In this document: positions 17,606 to 25,794 of the stretch, one piece after another
Layout of the letters: each line of letters begins with the position of its first letter
Numbering within the stretch: the stretch's first letter is position 1
Assembly: GCA_937127245.1 (NCBI GenBank)
Contig: CAKZLU010000029.1
Location: 1 to 64,000, forward strand
Source: an uncultured Actinomycetes bacterium
Lineage (GTDB): Bacteria; Actinomycetota; Geothermincolia; Fen-727; JACVIW01
Direction: 5' to 3'
Length of the DNA: 64,000 nt
Notes under the pieces: generated by a model
Told to the model about the DNA's origin: nothing
The model's input: only the letters and a program-made list of their open reading frames with translations
Databases searched by the model: none
Program-made: the position numbers and the translations under genes

Positions 17606-18112
17606 GTGGACGATGATAGAAACGAAAGCCGCTCGCTTTCTCACCTGGATGAAGAGGGCAAAGCGCGTATGGTTGATATAGGGGATAAGGATACGACCCG
17701 GCGGGAAGCGGTTGCGGAAGGATACGTGAAGATGAATAGATCTACACTTGATCTCATTGTTTCGGGAAGAGTTCCGAAAGGGGATGTTCTTCAGACTGCC
17801 CGCATTGCCGGGATATGCGCCGCAAAAAAATCACCAGAACTTGTCCCGCTTTGCCATCCCATCAGAGTTGATTCTGTCAGTGTTGATTTCGAAGTGTGCC
17901 GGGAACGCGGCGCCTTGCGCGTAAGTTCACATGTGAAGGCTACCGACAGAACCGGTGTGGAAATAGAAGCGCTTACCGCTGTGCTTATCTCAGCGCTAAC
18001 CATCTATGATATGTGCAAAGCGGTTGACAGAGAAATGGAAATCGAGCGCGTGAGGTTGATCTCGAAGTCTGGAGGCAGGTCTGGCGAATGGAAGAGAAAT
18101 GAGGACGGGTAA
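17606..18112 (+). CDS. moaC: Cyclic pyranopterin monophosphate synthase MoaC
   Basis: The 168-residue enzyme acts after MoaA to form cyclic pyranopterin monophosphate. Family marks are SHLDEEGKARMVDIGDKDTT, LCHPIRVDSVSVDFE and the catalytic Lys/Asp in MCKAVDREMEI. The GTG start is assigned because the family normally begins just before the SHLDE segment. The Shine-Dalgarno is weak (GGGGATGG about 12 bases upstream), so translation may be coupled to moaA. Confidence 0.93.
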   Translation: MDDDRNESRSLSHLDEEGKARMVDIGDKDTTRREAVAEGYVKMNRSTLDLIVSGRVPKGDVLQTARIAGICAAKKSPELVPLCHPIRVDSVSVDFEVCRERGALRVSSHVKATDRTGVEIEALTAVLISALTIYDMCKAVDREMEIERVRLISKSGGRSGEWKRNEDG

Positions 18113-18159
18113 GCCCAAAGTGGGTGTTAGTCCGTCTTGGCTGAATCAGGAGGTGCGTT

Positions 18160-18627
18160 TTGGTTAAGAAAAAAGGGAAAGTCGTTTCGGTAAACATATC
18201 GCAAAAGACCGGCGAGAAGAAGAGAAACGTGGGATTCTGCAGGCTGATAAAGGATTTCGGACTGGAAGGGGACGCTCACGCGGGCTGCTCGCTAAGACAG
18301 GTGAGCCTGCTGGCAGTGGAGAGCATAGATAAAATGAGGCTTAAGGGGCTTGATGTTTGGCCCGGTGACTTTGCCGAAAACATTACCACCCAGGGTTTGG
18401 ACCTTCTCTTGCTTGGTGTCGGGACCAAACTCGGGATTGGCTCAAGCGTGGTTCTTGAGATAACCCAGATAGGTAAAGAATGCGATGAGCCTTGCGCCAT
18501 TTACTATCAGGCGGGTGACTGCGTGATGCCCAGGGAGGGCGTTTTCGCAAGCGTGATTGAGGGTGGAAGCGTATCGGTTGGAGACGAGATAAGCGTAACA
18601 TCAACACCGAACGATTCGAACATGTAG
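18160..18627 (+). CDS. MOSC domain protein
   Basis: The TTG start follows AGGAGGTG. The product is 155 residues, a stand-alone MOSC domain. The conserved Cys lies in GKECDEPCAIYYQAGDCVMP, followed by REGVFASVIEGG. MOSC domains occur in molybdenum-cofactor sulfurases and hydroxylamine-reducing enzymes. Stand-alone versions next to moaC and moaB/mog are common in anaerobes and are thought to handle sulfur or cofactor transfer. The exact reaction is unknown. Confidence 0.88.
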   Translation: MVKKKGKVVSVNISQKTGEKKRNVGFCRLIKDFGLEGDAHAGCSLRQVSLLAVESIDKMRLKGLDVWPGDFAENITTQGLDLLLLGVGTKLGIGSSVVLEITQIGKECDEPCAIYYQAGDCVMPREGVFASVIEGGSVSVGDEISVTSTPNDSNM

Positions 18628-18685
18628 TGTCCCGCACGTTGAACACTTAAGGTGGTTGAAAATTTGCTCAGGAGGTTTTCCGGAA

Positions 18686-19222
18686 TTGAACACCACAAAA
18701 GAGGAGCCATATAAAAAGAAAAAAACGCGCTTCACCGGGGCGGTGGTAACCGTGTCCGACAGGAGCTATCGGGGCGAGAGGGCTGATATAAGCGGGGAGG
18801 TTGCATGCTCGATTCTAGCTGATGCGAAAATTGAGGTTGTTCGCAAGGAGATTGTCCCGGACGATCTTGAGAGCATAAAGAGCATTCTTCTGGATTTGTG
18901 CGAGGAGGAAATTGATTTGATAGTCACGTCCGGAGGGACCGGGGTTTCCCCCCGTGACGTCACACCTGAAGCGACGCTCGCGGTGATTGATCGGCAAATC
19001 CCCGGCATGTCGGAAGCGATGAGGGCTGAAAGTCTCAAGGTCTCACCGCACGCGATGATATCGAGAGCTGTTTGCGGGATGAGAGGCAAGACATTTATAG
19101 TCAATCTGCCGGGCAGCCCTTCTGCCGTCAGAGATTGTCTCAAGGTCGCGATGAAAGCAATTCCTCACGCTCTCCGGGTCGCCACGGGTGAAGTGGTGGA
19201 TTGCTCGGAGGAGGAAGATTGA
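18686..19222 (+). CDS. Molybdopterin adenylyltransferase family protein (MogA/MoaB)
   Basis: The protein of about 178 residues adenylylates molybdopterin before metal insertion. The MogA/MoaB signature is clear: VTVSDRSYRGERADISGE, TSGGTGVSPRDVTPEAT and NLPGSPSAVRDCL. An earlier TTG at 18656 is in frame, but GGAGG at 18671-18675 lies ten bases before the TTG at 18686, so the latter is preferred. This is the last gene of the tup-mo operon. MoaB and MogA cannot be told apart reliably by eye. Confidence 0.88.
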   Translation: MNTTKEEPYKKKKTRFTGAVVTVSDRSYRGERADISGEVACSILADAKIEVVRKEIVPDDLESIKSILLDLCEEEIDLIVTSGGTGVSPRDVTPEATLAVIDRQIPGMSEAMRAESLKVSPHAMISRAVCGMRGKTFIVNLPGSPSAVRDCLKVAMKAIPHALRVATGEVVDCSEEED

Positions 19223-19260
19223 TTTTGGCATACTTTTGCCGTAAGTTTACTGATGTACGG

Positions 19261-19290
19261 TTGACTGAATCATGTCCGCTGGTTGATAAT
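19261..19290 (+). promoter_or_regulatory. Predicted promoter giving a leaderless transcript
   Basis: TTGACT (19261-19266) is followed after 18 bases by GATAAT (19285-19290). The expected transcription start near 19297 is within two bases of the ATG at 19299, and no Shine-Dalgarno precedes that ATG. Confidence 0.45.
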
Positions 19291-19298
19291 CTTATGCC

Positions 19299-19784
19299 AT
19301 GGGAGAAAACGAGAAATCGATAGGGGACAGACTTGCAGAAAGGCTCGTAAGAGTAATAGAAAGCCGCGCCGAGGATATAGCGAAGGTTTGGTACCGCGAC
19401 GCCAAGGAGTCCATTTACCTGCCTAACATCAAGAAAATCCCTGAGGACCAGGCACTTAAAATTGCCACCACAGTCTATAAGAAACTGAGTTATTGGCTGC
19501 TGCCCTCCAGCGAGAAAGAAATAAGAACTGTTTACGAAAAATTCGGCGCCGCGATGTACCGCCGCGGTTTCAGGATGGAAGAAGTGGTGATGATCCTCAT
19601 TCTTGTGAAAAGATATCTCTGGCTTCACCTTCTCGAGGAAGGTCTCATGACCACGAACCTGGACCTCTACCAGGCGCTCGATCTGAACAACAAAGTTGTT
19701 CTCTATTTTGACCGGGCAATTTACTTCTCGCTTGTTGGCTATAAGGAAGCGCGCAGCAAGAGCCTTGAGGCTGCCTCCACCTGA
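19299..19784 (+). CDS. RsbRD-type N-terminal domain protein
   Basis: This 161-residue all-helical protein matches by pattern the N-terminal sensor domain of RsbR/RsbRD stressosome proteins: WYRDAKESIYLPNIKKI, VYEKFGAAMYRRGFRMEEVV, ILVKRYLWLHL and the final YFDRAIYFSLVGYKEA. The usual C-terminal STAS domain is absent, so it is a stand-alone sensor module. Partners are not encoded nearby. It could relay a signal to a sigma-factor partner-switching system elsewhere. It appears to be translated from a leaderless mRNA. Confidence 0.75.
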   Translation: MGENEKSIGDRLAERLVRVIESRAEDIAKVWYRDAKESIYLPNIKKIPEDQALKIATTVYKKLSYWLLPSSEKEIRTVYEKFGAAMYRRGFRMEEVVMILILVKRYLWLHLLEEGLMTTNLDLYQALDLNNKVVLYFDRAIYFSLVGYKEARSKSLEAAST

Positions 19785-19857
19785 CACGCACGCTTCTTTG
19801 AGGAATTGGAATATCAGTTTCCCGCCGCACTTAAAACCTTAAAACTGGGGAGTAGGA

Positions 19858-20478
19858 ATGAGTCAAAACACGCTTGTTTACATTGTCCGTCACGGAGAGA
19901 CAGACCTGAACAAAGACAGGAGATTCAGAGGTCTTACGGATATTCCGTTGAACGAAAAAGGAAAGCTTGAGGCAAAAAATGCCGCAAGCCTTATTGCAGA
20001 TGAGCTCACCGCTATTCATACAAGTCCGCTCCAGAGGGCTTTTCAGACCGCAAAGATAATAGGGGAGATAAAGAGATGCGACGTGATTGAGGACAATTTC
20101 TTTATTGACATAAATTACGGGGAGTGGCAGGGCCTGACGGTTGAGGAAGTGGAGGAACGCTTCGGGAGAGAATCCATAACCCGGTGGCTTTCGGACCCGG
20201 GAATTTTCCGCTTCCCCGGTGGTGAGAGCATGGTCGAAGTCCGCGACCGGTTAAAACCCGGTTTTGAGAACCTTATTGACAGATACAAAGGCAAATCCGT
20301 GGCGGTTGTGACTCACATGGCTGTGATCAAGGTCTGCTTTCTTGTTCTTCTTGAGCTCGACTTCCGCTGGTTCTGGAAAATAGATATAGACAACGGATCG
20401 GTAAGCTTATTCTCACATCGCGGGCAGTTCGGTTTCGTTCTAAACTGGTGGAACCGCCTGCCTGAGGTCATCTCTTAA
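19858..20478 (+). CDS. Histidine phosphatase family protein (phosphoglycerate mutase/CobC-like)
   Basis: The 206-residue protein has the phosphohistidine motif RHGETDLN, the second motif TSPLQRAFQTAKII, the Glu segment NYGEWQGLTVEEVEE and the C-terminal His in VVTHMAVIKV. The family includes cofactor-dependent phosphoglycerate mutases, alpha-ribazole phosphatases and broad phosphatases. Length and the GGESMVEVRDR segment suit a small-molecule phosphatase rather than the glycolytic mutase. The substrate is unassigned. GGGAGTAGG serves as ribosome binding site. Confidence 0.88.
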   Translation: MSQNTLVYIVRHGETDLNKDRRFRGLTDIPLNEKGKLEAKNAASLIADELTAIHTSPLQRAFQTAKIIGEIKRCDVIEDNFFIDINYGEWQGLTVEEVEERFGRESITRWLSDPGIFRFPGGESMVEVRDRLKPGFENLIDRYKGKSVAVVTHMAVIKVCFLVLLELDFRWFWKIDIDNGSVSLFSHRGQFGFVLNWWNRLPEVIS

Positions 20479-20510
20479 AAAGGGGCGAAGCGCTTTATAG
20501 CATAACAGCG

Positions 20511-21473
20511 ATGGAAGACCTTCTTTCCTTTAAGCATTCAATCTGGAGAAACACATCTAAATTTCTGGTAGGCTCACTTGCGCTTCTGGCATTTTTGACT
20601 GTAGCGATTCTGCTCCTTTTTTTCGGTGTCGTTAGGTTCGGGCGTGTGAATGCCGGCAGGATAGAGTTTAGCGAGCTCATAGGTTCCGCAGGAGAGCCGA
20701 AGAACCCGTCCAACGCTTTCTGGTCGGATGGAAAGAGAATATATGCGTGCCTGAAAGTGAAATCTTTCGATGACACTTCATTTGAATTCAACTGTGAGCA
20801 TAACGGAAAGGTTATATACCAGCGCGAGGGGTGTCTTGCTGACTTAAAGAAGCGCTCGACAGGTAATTTCATTGCGGTAACCGCGCGGGTCTCTTTCTAT
20901 TTAGATAGACCGAATGCGGGATGGAATAAAGGGACCTACGAGGTGCGGATCACGCTCGGGGGAAAGCTCCGAAGAAGCGGTTCTTTTCTAATACGCTCGC
21001 GGGGCACATCCGGTGAATCAGAATTGGAAATGATGGAGTATGAGGACAATTCCACCGGGATTGTCTTTTCCTGCCCGAGGGATTGGGTGAGAGTCAAATA
21101 CAAGACGGACAGCCTGACGGGTTTTGGCGCCGTATCTCGGGCGAGCTCAATCTATCCTCCAAGGGTTGTTATTTACGCCACGAATTTGCGGAGCGCGGAG
21201 GCGCAATCCCTCAATGAAATGCTGAAAAATGAGGGTCAGACCAGCAAAGGGATGTTTACTTCATATTTGGTCGGTGAGATGGAGGGGGCCTACAGAACGT
21301 TCGAGTGGGAAATCTCCAAAAGTGGTCAAAGGCTAAAGCTGAAATCCGTTCAGGTCCTTTTAAAGAGCCCAGAAGCGGTTCTGGGGATAAACTGCCACTC
21401 GCTTGCAGAAGAGTTCGAAAGCAACGTGAAAATTTTCAACCGCATGATCAACGCGGTTCGCTATCGAGATTAG
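20511..21473 (+). CDS. Hypothetical membrane-anchored extracytoplasmic protein
   Basis: The 320-residue protein has one transmembrane helix at about residues 19-41 and an external remainder. Two parts are visible: a beta-rich segment (residues 50-165) and a second beta segment starting STGIVFSCPRDWVRV. The latter recalls the PsbP/LpqN-like fold opening of many actinobacterial lipoproteins. No catalytic motif is seen. The 3' end overlaps the convergent downstream gene by 26 bases. No good Shine-Dalgarno precedes the ATG; TATAGC lies 10 bases before it, so a leaderless start is possible. Confidence 0.7.
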   Translation: MEDLLSFKHSIWRNTSKFLVGSLALLAFLTVAILLLFFGVVRFGRVNAGRIEFSELIGSAGEPKNPSNAFWSDGKRIYACLKVKSFDDTSFEFNCEHNGKVIYQREGCLADLKKRSTGNFIAVTARVSFYLDRPNAGWNKGTYEVRITLGGKLRRSGSFLIRSRGTSGESELEMMEYEDNSTGIVFSCPRDWVRVKYKTDSLTGFGAVSRASSIYPPRVVIYATNLRSAEAQSLNEMLKNEGQTSKGMFTSYLVGEMEGAYRTFEWEISKSGQRLKLKSVQVLLKSPEAVLGINCHSLAEEFESNVKIFNRMINAVRYRD

Positions 21474-22689
21474 CCTGAAGCTTTTCTATCCGGTTAATCC
21501 ATAAGGATGGATTTCTTATTTCCTTCAACTCCGGAAGGTACGCCGCTTCTTGCCAGGCAAGGTTCAGAAAATCGATGCCCTTTTTCTCAACAACTTCCTC
21601 AACAAATTTTTGACCGAGCCTGTACTGCTCGAGTTTCAAGTTTATCCCGATCAGTCGCTGAAAGAGTCTTTCCGCGTTGCTCTTCATCTGCCTGCGTCTT
21701 TCAAAACGTTGTTTCATGGTTTGATAAGTCGAAAGCATCTGTTTACCCACAACATCCATCACGTGATTTGAATACCCTTCAAGCAGGCACATGGTGGAAT
21801 GCAGCTTGGCGAGATACCTTCTTTGTTCAGGAGTGGTAAATATGGAAATTACGCTCCCGGAAAAATCTATGTCATCCTCCGTAAACTTTGGTTGACGCAC
21901 GCTTCTGAAAGCCTCAGTGCCAGCCGGAATTCTGATGTTGATGTTTTTTAGATACTCTCGAAGGCTCGAAAACAGGTAATCCCTTAGCCAAGAATTGGAG
22001 TGGAATTCAAACGAGTGCGTCACTTCATGCAAGGTTATCCACTGCCTGAATTCCCTGGGATCAAGCGACATCTGCTCCTGGATCCGCATCACGTTGGGTT
22101 CAACAACATAAAGTTTTGTTCCCTTTTCAGGCTCGGGCAGAGAAAGATCGAATTGTCCTAAGACATTGCGCGCAAGATACCCCATTATGACGCCAACTTG
22201 AATTGTCAAAAGGGTATGCACAAATCGCTCACCGGCTCTGTTGCCGTATCCCGTTTCCTCAACATAATCGAGGTACTTGCGGGATATAGGTTCGAAGAGA
22301 TAGCGGAAGGATGGTATATTCGCCTCAATCCAGTCTCTCTGCGAAAAAACCATTATCTTCTCAGGAAGGTTCACCGCTTCAAGCCCCGTGTAATCTCTAA
22401 CGTTTATCTTTGCGGCTTCAAGCATCACCTGATACTGCTCGATCATTGGTATTGATAGACTCTGGGGTTTGCGTTTTTGTAATTCGAGGGTAGCGTACGC
22501 GATATCCCGGACCTGTTCCCAGTTTATGACCTCGTCAGATGGGGAGCGTATTACATTTCTAATTTCTTTGCTAAGAGGGGCAAAAGAGGCTATCCTTCTT
22601 GCGATGGTATCGAGTCCTTCAAAGATTAGCTCAAGCAGGCTTTTTGATGAGTCGGACCGATTTTTCCCGTTACCTGTTGTTGGGCTCAT
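21448..22689 (-). CDS. Zinc-dependent metalloprotease-like protein (DUF2342 / F420-associated family)
   Basis: The 413-residue protein contains the zinc-binding motif HEVTHSFEFHSNSWL around residue 220 and a downstream Glu-rich helix. It matches the actinobacterial DUF2342 family, sometimes labelled coenzyme F420 biosynthesis-associated, whose function is unproven. The N-terminus (FEGLDTIARRIASFAPLSKE) and the segment VEPNVMRIQEQMSLDPREFR are typical. The ATG follows directly on the TAA of the upstream HPS-RraA gene (TAAATG), so the two are co-transcribed and probably translationally coupled. No F420 genes are in the window. Confidence 0.8.
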   Translation of the reverse strand: MSPTTGNGKNRSDSSKSLLELIFEGLDTIARRIASFAPLSKEIRNVIRSPSDEVINWEQVRDIAYATLELQKRKPQSLSIPMIEQYQVMLEAAKINVRDYTGLEAVNLPEKIMVFSQRDWIEANIPSFRYLFEPISRKYLDYVEETGYGNRAGERFVHTLLTIQVGVIMGYLARNVLGQFDLSLPEPEKGTKLYVVEPNVMRIQEQMSLDPREFRQWITLHEVTHSFEFHSNSWLRDYLFSSLREYLKNINIRIPAGTEAFRSVRQPKFTEDDIDFSGSVISIFTTPEQRRYLAKLHSTMCLLEGYSNHVMDVVGKQMLSTYQTMKQRFERRRQMKSNAERLFQRLIGINLKLEQYRLGQKFVEEVVEKKGIDFLNLAWQEAAYLPELKEIRNPSLWINRIEKLQANLDSEPR

Positions 22690-23979
22690 TTACTTTTTCT
22701 TTTCCCATTTCTCAAGATAGGCAACCTGGCTCAGGGTGCTTCCCCTGGTGATCTCGCCTCTGAGCCTGTTTTCCTTTTCCAGAACATCCATTGCCCTGTT
22801 CGCGAACTCTGCCGCTTTCGCCTTGGGGATTATTACCACGCCGTCGTCGTCTCCCACAGCCCAGTCTCCGGGCTGGATTCTTACGTCACCAATCTTTATC
22901 GGAACGTTGATTTCCCCAAAGCCTTTTGGTTCGCCGGCGGTCGGCGTCACAAGCCTTGCCCAGACGGGAAACTTTAGCTTTTTAATCTCAGGCGTATCGC
23001 GCACGGCGCCGTCTATGACAACTCCCGAGAGCTTTTTCTGTACCGCGGAATGAGTGGCAAGTTCACCCCACATCGCGGGTCCCTTCCCTCCGGCGTCTAT
23101 CACCAGAACCTCGCCTTCTTTGGCTATATCTATCGCCTCAACCGGTTTTGCCCAGTCACCGGGGTAAGTCCGCACGGTAACAACCGGACCCACCATCTTC
23201 AAGCCTTCCATTATCGGCATCAAGCCCTCGAGTTCGCCGCTTCTGTGCATTGCGTCGGAAATGTTCGGTGTTGATACGAGAGCAAGCGCTTCCCTTATGT
23301 TGCTTTCGGTGACTCTTTTGTACAGAACGGTCTCAATCGGAACTCCGGAAAGCATGGCTTGTTTGATTTCCGCTGCAGCTTTTCTCGCGTCCGCCGATTT
23401 AATGATTGCTCCTCCGACTATTACGATGCTCGCCCCTCTTTGGACAGCTTTTGATGCCGTTTCGGAATTGATGCCCCCCGCGCAGGCGACCGGAACGCTC
23501 ACTGCTTTTGAGACTTTTTCCAAAATGTCGAAAGGGTCGCCACCGGTCATCTGGACATCGATGGCGGTGTGAACAGCGATGTAGTTGGCACCGGCTTTCT
23601 CCGCGGCTACGGCTCGTTCAACGGGATTCTTGACCTCAATCAGATCAACAATTATTTCCGCCCCATAGTTGTTTGCTGCATCCACACATTCGGCGATGGT
23701 CGCGTCTGATGAAGCTCCGAGGACATCAATGATATTAGCGCCTGCTTTTGCGGCGCACTCCACCTCGGTCCTCCCGGCGTCTATCGTTTTCATGTCCGCG
23801 ATGATCTTGTGGTTGGGGAAATGTTCGCGTATCGCCCTGACGGCGTTAAGTCCCTCGCTTTTGATGAGAGGAGTGCCGACTTCTATCCAGTCAACGCCTC
23901 CCTCAACAGCTTCTTTGCATATTTCTATGGCTCTTTCCAGATCAACAAAGTCGAGCGCTACCTGAAGTATGGGCTCCAA
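22690..23979 (-). CDS. Hexulose-6-phosphate synthase fused to an RraA-like domain
   Basis: This two-domain protein has about 429 residues. The first 210 are a 3-hexulose-6-phosphate synthase barrel (VALDFVDLERAIEICKEA, EVGTPLIKSEG and the catalytic IIADMKTIDAG). It interconverts ribulose 5-phosphate plus formaldehyde and hexulose 6-phosphate. From about residue 225 on is an RraA/demethylmenaquinone-methyltransferase-like domain with GGKGPAMWGELATHSA and GVVIDGAVRDTPEI, whose Arg-Asp pair also serves in aldolases. The TTG start has GGAAGGGGGG just upstream. An earlier ATG at 24018 lies within the -10 promoter element and is rejected. No phosphohexuloisomerase gene is nearby. Confidence 0.88.
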   Translation of the reverse strand: MEPILQVALDFVDLERAIEICKEAVEGGVDWIEVGTPLIKSEGLNAVRAIREHFPNHKIIADMKTIDAGRTEVECAAKAGANIIDVLGASSDATIAECVDAANNYGAEIIVDLIEVKNPVERAVAAEKAGANYIAVHTAIDVQMTGGDPFDILEKVSKAVSVPVACAGGINSETASKAVQRGASIVIVGGAIIKSADARKAAAEIKQAMLSGVPIETVLYKRVTESNIREALALVSTPNISDAMHRSGELEGLMPIMEGLKMVGPVVTVRTYPGDWAKPVEAIDIAKEGEVLVIDAGGKGPAMWGELATHSAVQKKLSGVVIDGAVRDTPEIKKLKFPVWARLVTPTAGEPKGFGEINVPIKIGDVRIQPGDWAVGDDDGVVIIPKAKAAEFANRAMDVLEKENRLRGEITRGSTLSQVAYLEKWEKKK

Positions 23980-24008
23980 AACAACCCCCCTTCCGTCAAG
24001 TGAGATTA

Positions 24009-24019
24009 AGTATAGCATA
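24009..24019 (-). promoter_or_regulatory. Extended -10 promoter of the HPS-RraA operon
   Basis: On the minus strand TATGC-TATACT forms an extended -10 element. The predicted start near 24001 gives a leader of about 22 bases carrying the Shine-Dalgarno for the TTG at 23979. No good -35 is seen, as is usual for extended -10 promoters. Confidence 0.5.
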
Positions 24020-24155
24020 GCAATTTCGGAGTAACTCTTGTTTTAGAACATCCCTTGATGCCGGGCAATGAAGCGCTACTGAGATCACTTTACGGCGCTT
24101 TTCGAGGATTTTTGAAAGAGTGATGATGGTTTGGGTTTAAAGCCTTTTTAACAGA

Positions 24156-24166
24156 TATGCTAAACT
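24156..24166 (+). promoter_or_regulatory. hom: Extended -10 promoter of hom
   Basis: TATGC-TAAACT matches the same extended -10 pattern seen upstream of three other genes in the window. It lies 88 bases before the hom ATG. No clear -35 hexamer is visible at the usual distance. Confidence 0.4.
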
Positions 24167-24253
24167 CTCATTATCAGGATGCTTTTGATTGATGATTTCT
24201 TTAAGGTGCAACCATAATCCCTTTTATTTTCGAAAGAACGCAGGGGATGAGAT

Positions 24254-25549
24254 ATGAAAGGAAACGATGATTGCATTAATATCGGGCTTCTCGGATGCGG
24301 AACAATAGGCTCCGGCGTCTATTATCTCATGCAGAAGAACTCTTCTGAATTGACCGAGGCTGCGGGTAAGCCACTAAGGGTGAGAAAAATACTCGTAAAA
24401 GACCCCAATGAGCCGAGGCCTTTTGAGGCGGACCGAAGCCTCATGGTTACCGATCCCGAGCTGATAACCAATGATGAGTGCATCGATATCTATGTTGAGG
24501 TGATGGGCGGCATAGAGCCTGCGCGTTCTTTAGCCTTGAACATCCTGTCTAAGGGTAAGCATTTTGTTACTGCCAATAAGGAGATTATCGCAAACCACGG
24601 CAGGGAGCTCATGGCAAAAGCCGCTCTGATGGGGTCACATGTGCGTTTTGAAGCAGCTGTTGGAGGAGGGATTCCGCTCATACGACCCTTGGAGGAGTCT
24701 CTCGGAGGTGACAATATCCTCAAAGTGATGGGGATCGTCAATGGCACGACGAACTACATTCTCACAAAAATGAGCGCGGAAAAAAGTACGTACACTGACG
24801 CGCTTACCGAAGCTCAGAAGCTGGGATACGCGGAGTCTGACCCTACGGCTGACGTTGAGGGTTATGATGCCGCGAGCAAACTTGCGATACTGTGTTCGAT
24901 TCTGTTCAAAAGGGGGGTTACTTCCAAGGAGATATACCGGGAAGGAATAGTGTCGGTTCGTCCCGAGGACATCGAGAATGCCCGCGAGCTCGGTTTTGCC
25001 GTAAAGCTGCTCGCGATCGCTTCCAGGGAGGATGACCAGATTTCAGCCCGAGTTCACCCAACCATGATTCCCGATTCCCACCCACTTGCGAGCGTGAGCG
25101 GAAATTTCAACGCTATATTTGTGGTGGGCGAGTCGGTCGGCGAACTCATGTTTTACGGTCAGGGCGCAGGTTCGCTTCCAACCGCGACAGCGGTGCTCGG
25201 CGATGTTGTTAATGTCGCGAGAAACCTCGGAAGACCCCCGGTCTCGAAGAGGTCCTACTGGCTTCGGGATGCTAACATAAAACCGATAGGCGAGACCGTA
25301 ACGCGTTTTTACATGGTCTTAAAGGTTATCGATAAACCCGGAGTCCTTGCCAAAATAGCGGGGGTTTTCGGGGACAACAACGTAAGCCTCGAAAGCGTGG
25401 TTCAGAAAGGAATCGGTGACGGCGCTCAGATTATCTTGATTACGCATGAGGTTATGGAGAGCAACTTCATGAGAGCAAAGGACGGGTTGGAAAAACTCGA
25501 TGTGGTACTTGAGATACCGAGCGTAATAAGGGTAGAGTCAAGCTCTTGA
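24254..25549 (+). CDS. hom: Homoserine dehydrogenase
   Basis: The 431-residue enzyme reduces aspartate semialdehyde to homoserine, the branch point to threonine and methionine. The nucleotide-binding loop GLLGCGTIGSGVYYLM is at the N-terminus. The catalytic segment is DVEGYDAASKLAIL. The C-terminal ACT domain (from about residue 350, VLKVIDKPGVLAKIAGVFG) normally gives threonine feedback inhibition. Threonine synthase follows after a 245-base gap. The ATG has CAGGGGAT upstream. Confidence 0.95.
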   Translation: MKGNDDCINIGLLGCGTIGSGVYYLMQKNSSELTEAAGKPLRVRKILVKDPNEPRPFEADRSLMVTDPELITNDECIDIYVEVMGGIEPARSLALNILSKGKHFVTANKEIIANHGRELMAKAALMGSHVRFEAAVGGGIPLIRPLEESLGGDNILKVMGIVNGTTNYILTKMSAEKSTYTDALTEAQKLGYAESDPTADVEGYDAASKLAILCSILFKRGVTSKEIYREGIVSVRPEDIENARELGFAVKLLAIASREDDQISARVHPTMIPDSHPLASVSGNFNAIFVVGESVGELMFYGQGAGSLPTATAVLGDVVNVARNLGRPPVSKRSYWLRDANIKPIGETVTRFYMVLKVIDKPGVLAKIAGVFGDNNVSLESVVQKGIGDGAQIILITHEVMESNFMRAKDGLEKLDVVLEIPSVIRVESSS

Positions 25550-25688
25550 CACGCTTTTGCTCTCACTCAACGGTGACAGGGGGATTTCGCTTCCCGAAAG
25601 CGGGATTGCTGCCTGAGCGCTTCCAATCAAAATTGCTCGGTTAGTTTTCCCTGTGAGTTTCACGATAAGCGATTCAATTGTTGAAAAA

Positions 25689-25703
25689 AACGAAAATTTC
25701 GTT
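25689..25703. promoter_or_regulatory. Palindrome AACGAAA-A-TTTCGTT in the hom-thrC gap
   Basis: A perfect 7-base inverted repeat sits 92 bases before thrC. A second AT-rich hairpin (AATTCTTT/AAAGAATT) lies just before the thrC Shine-Dalgarno. Either could be an operator or an attenuation element. No leader peptide rich in Thr codons is seen. Confidence 0.3.
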
Positions 25704-25794
25704 CATGCAGGGTTGCCTTTTTCGACAGAACGCAAGAATTCCGAAAGATGGTAGATAATTCTTTCAAAAGAATTTTCTTGTTTGAGGAGGGATT

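Noticed and set aside
23980-24018. Longer start for the HPS-RraA gene at an ATG at 24018
   Set aside because: That ATG is part of the TATGC-TATACT promoter element. The TTG at 23979 has a strong Shine-Dalgarno and matches the family N-terminus.
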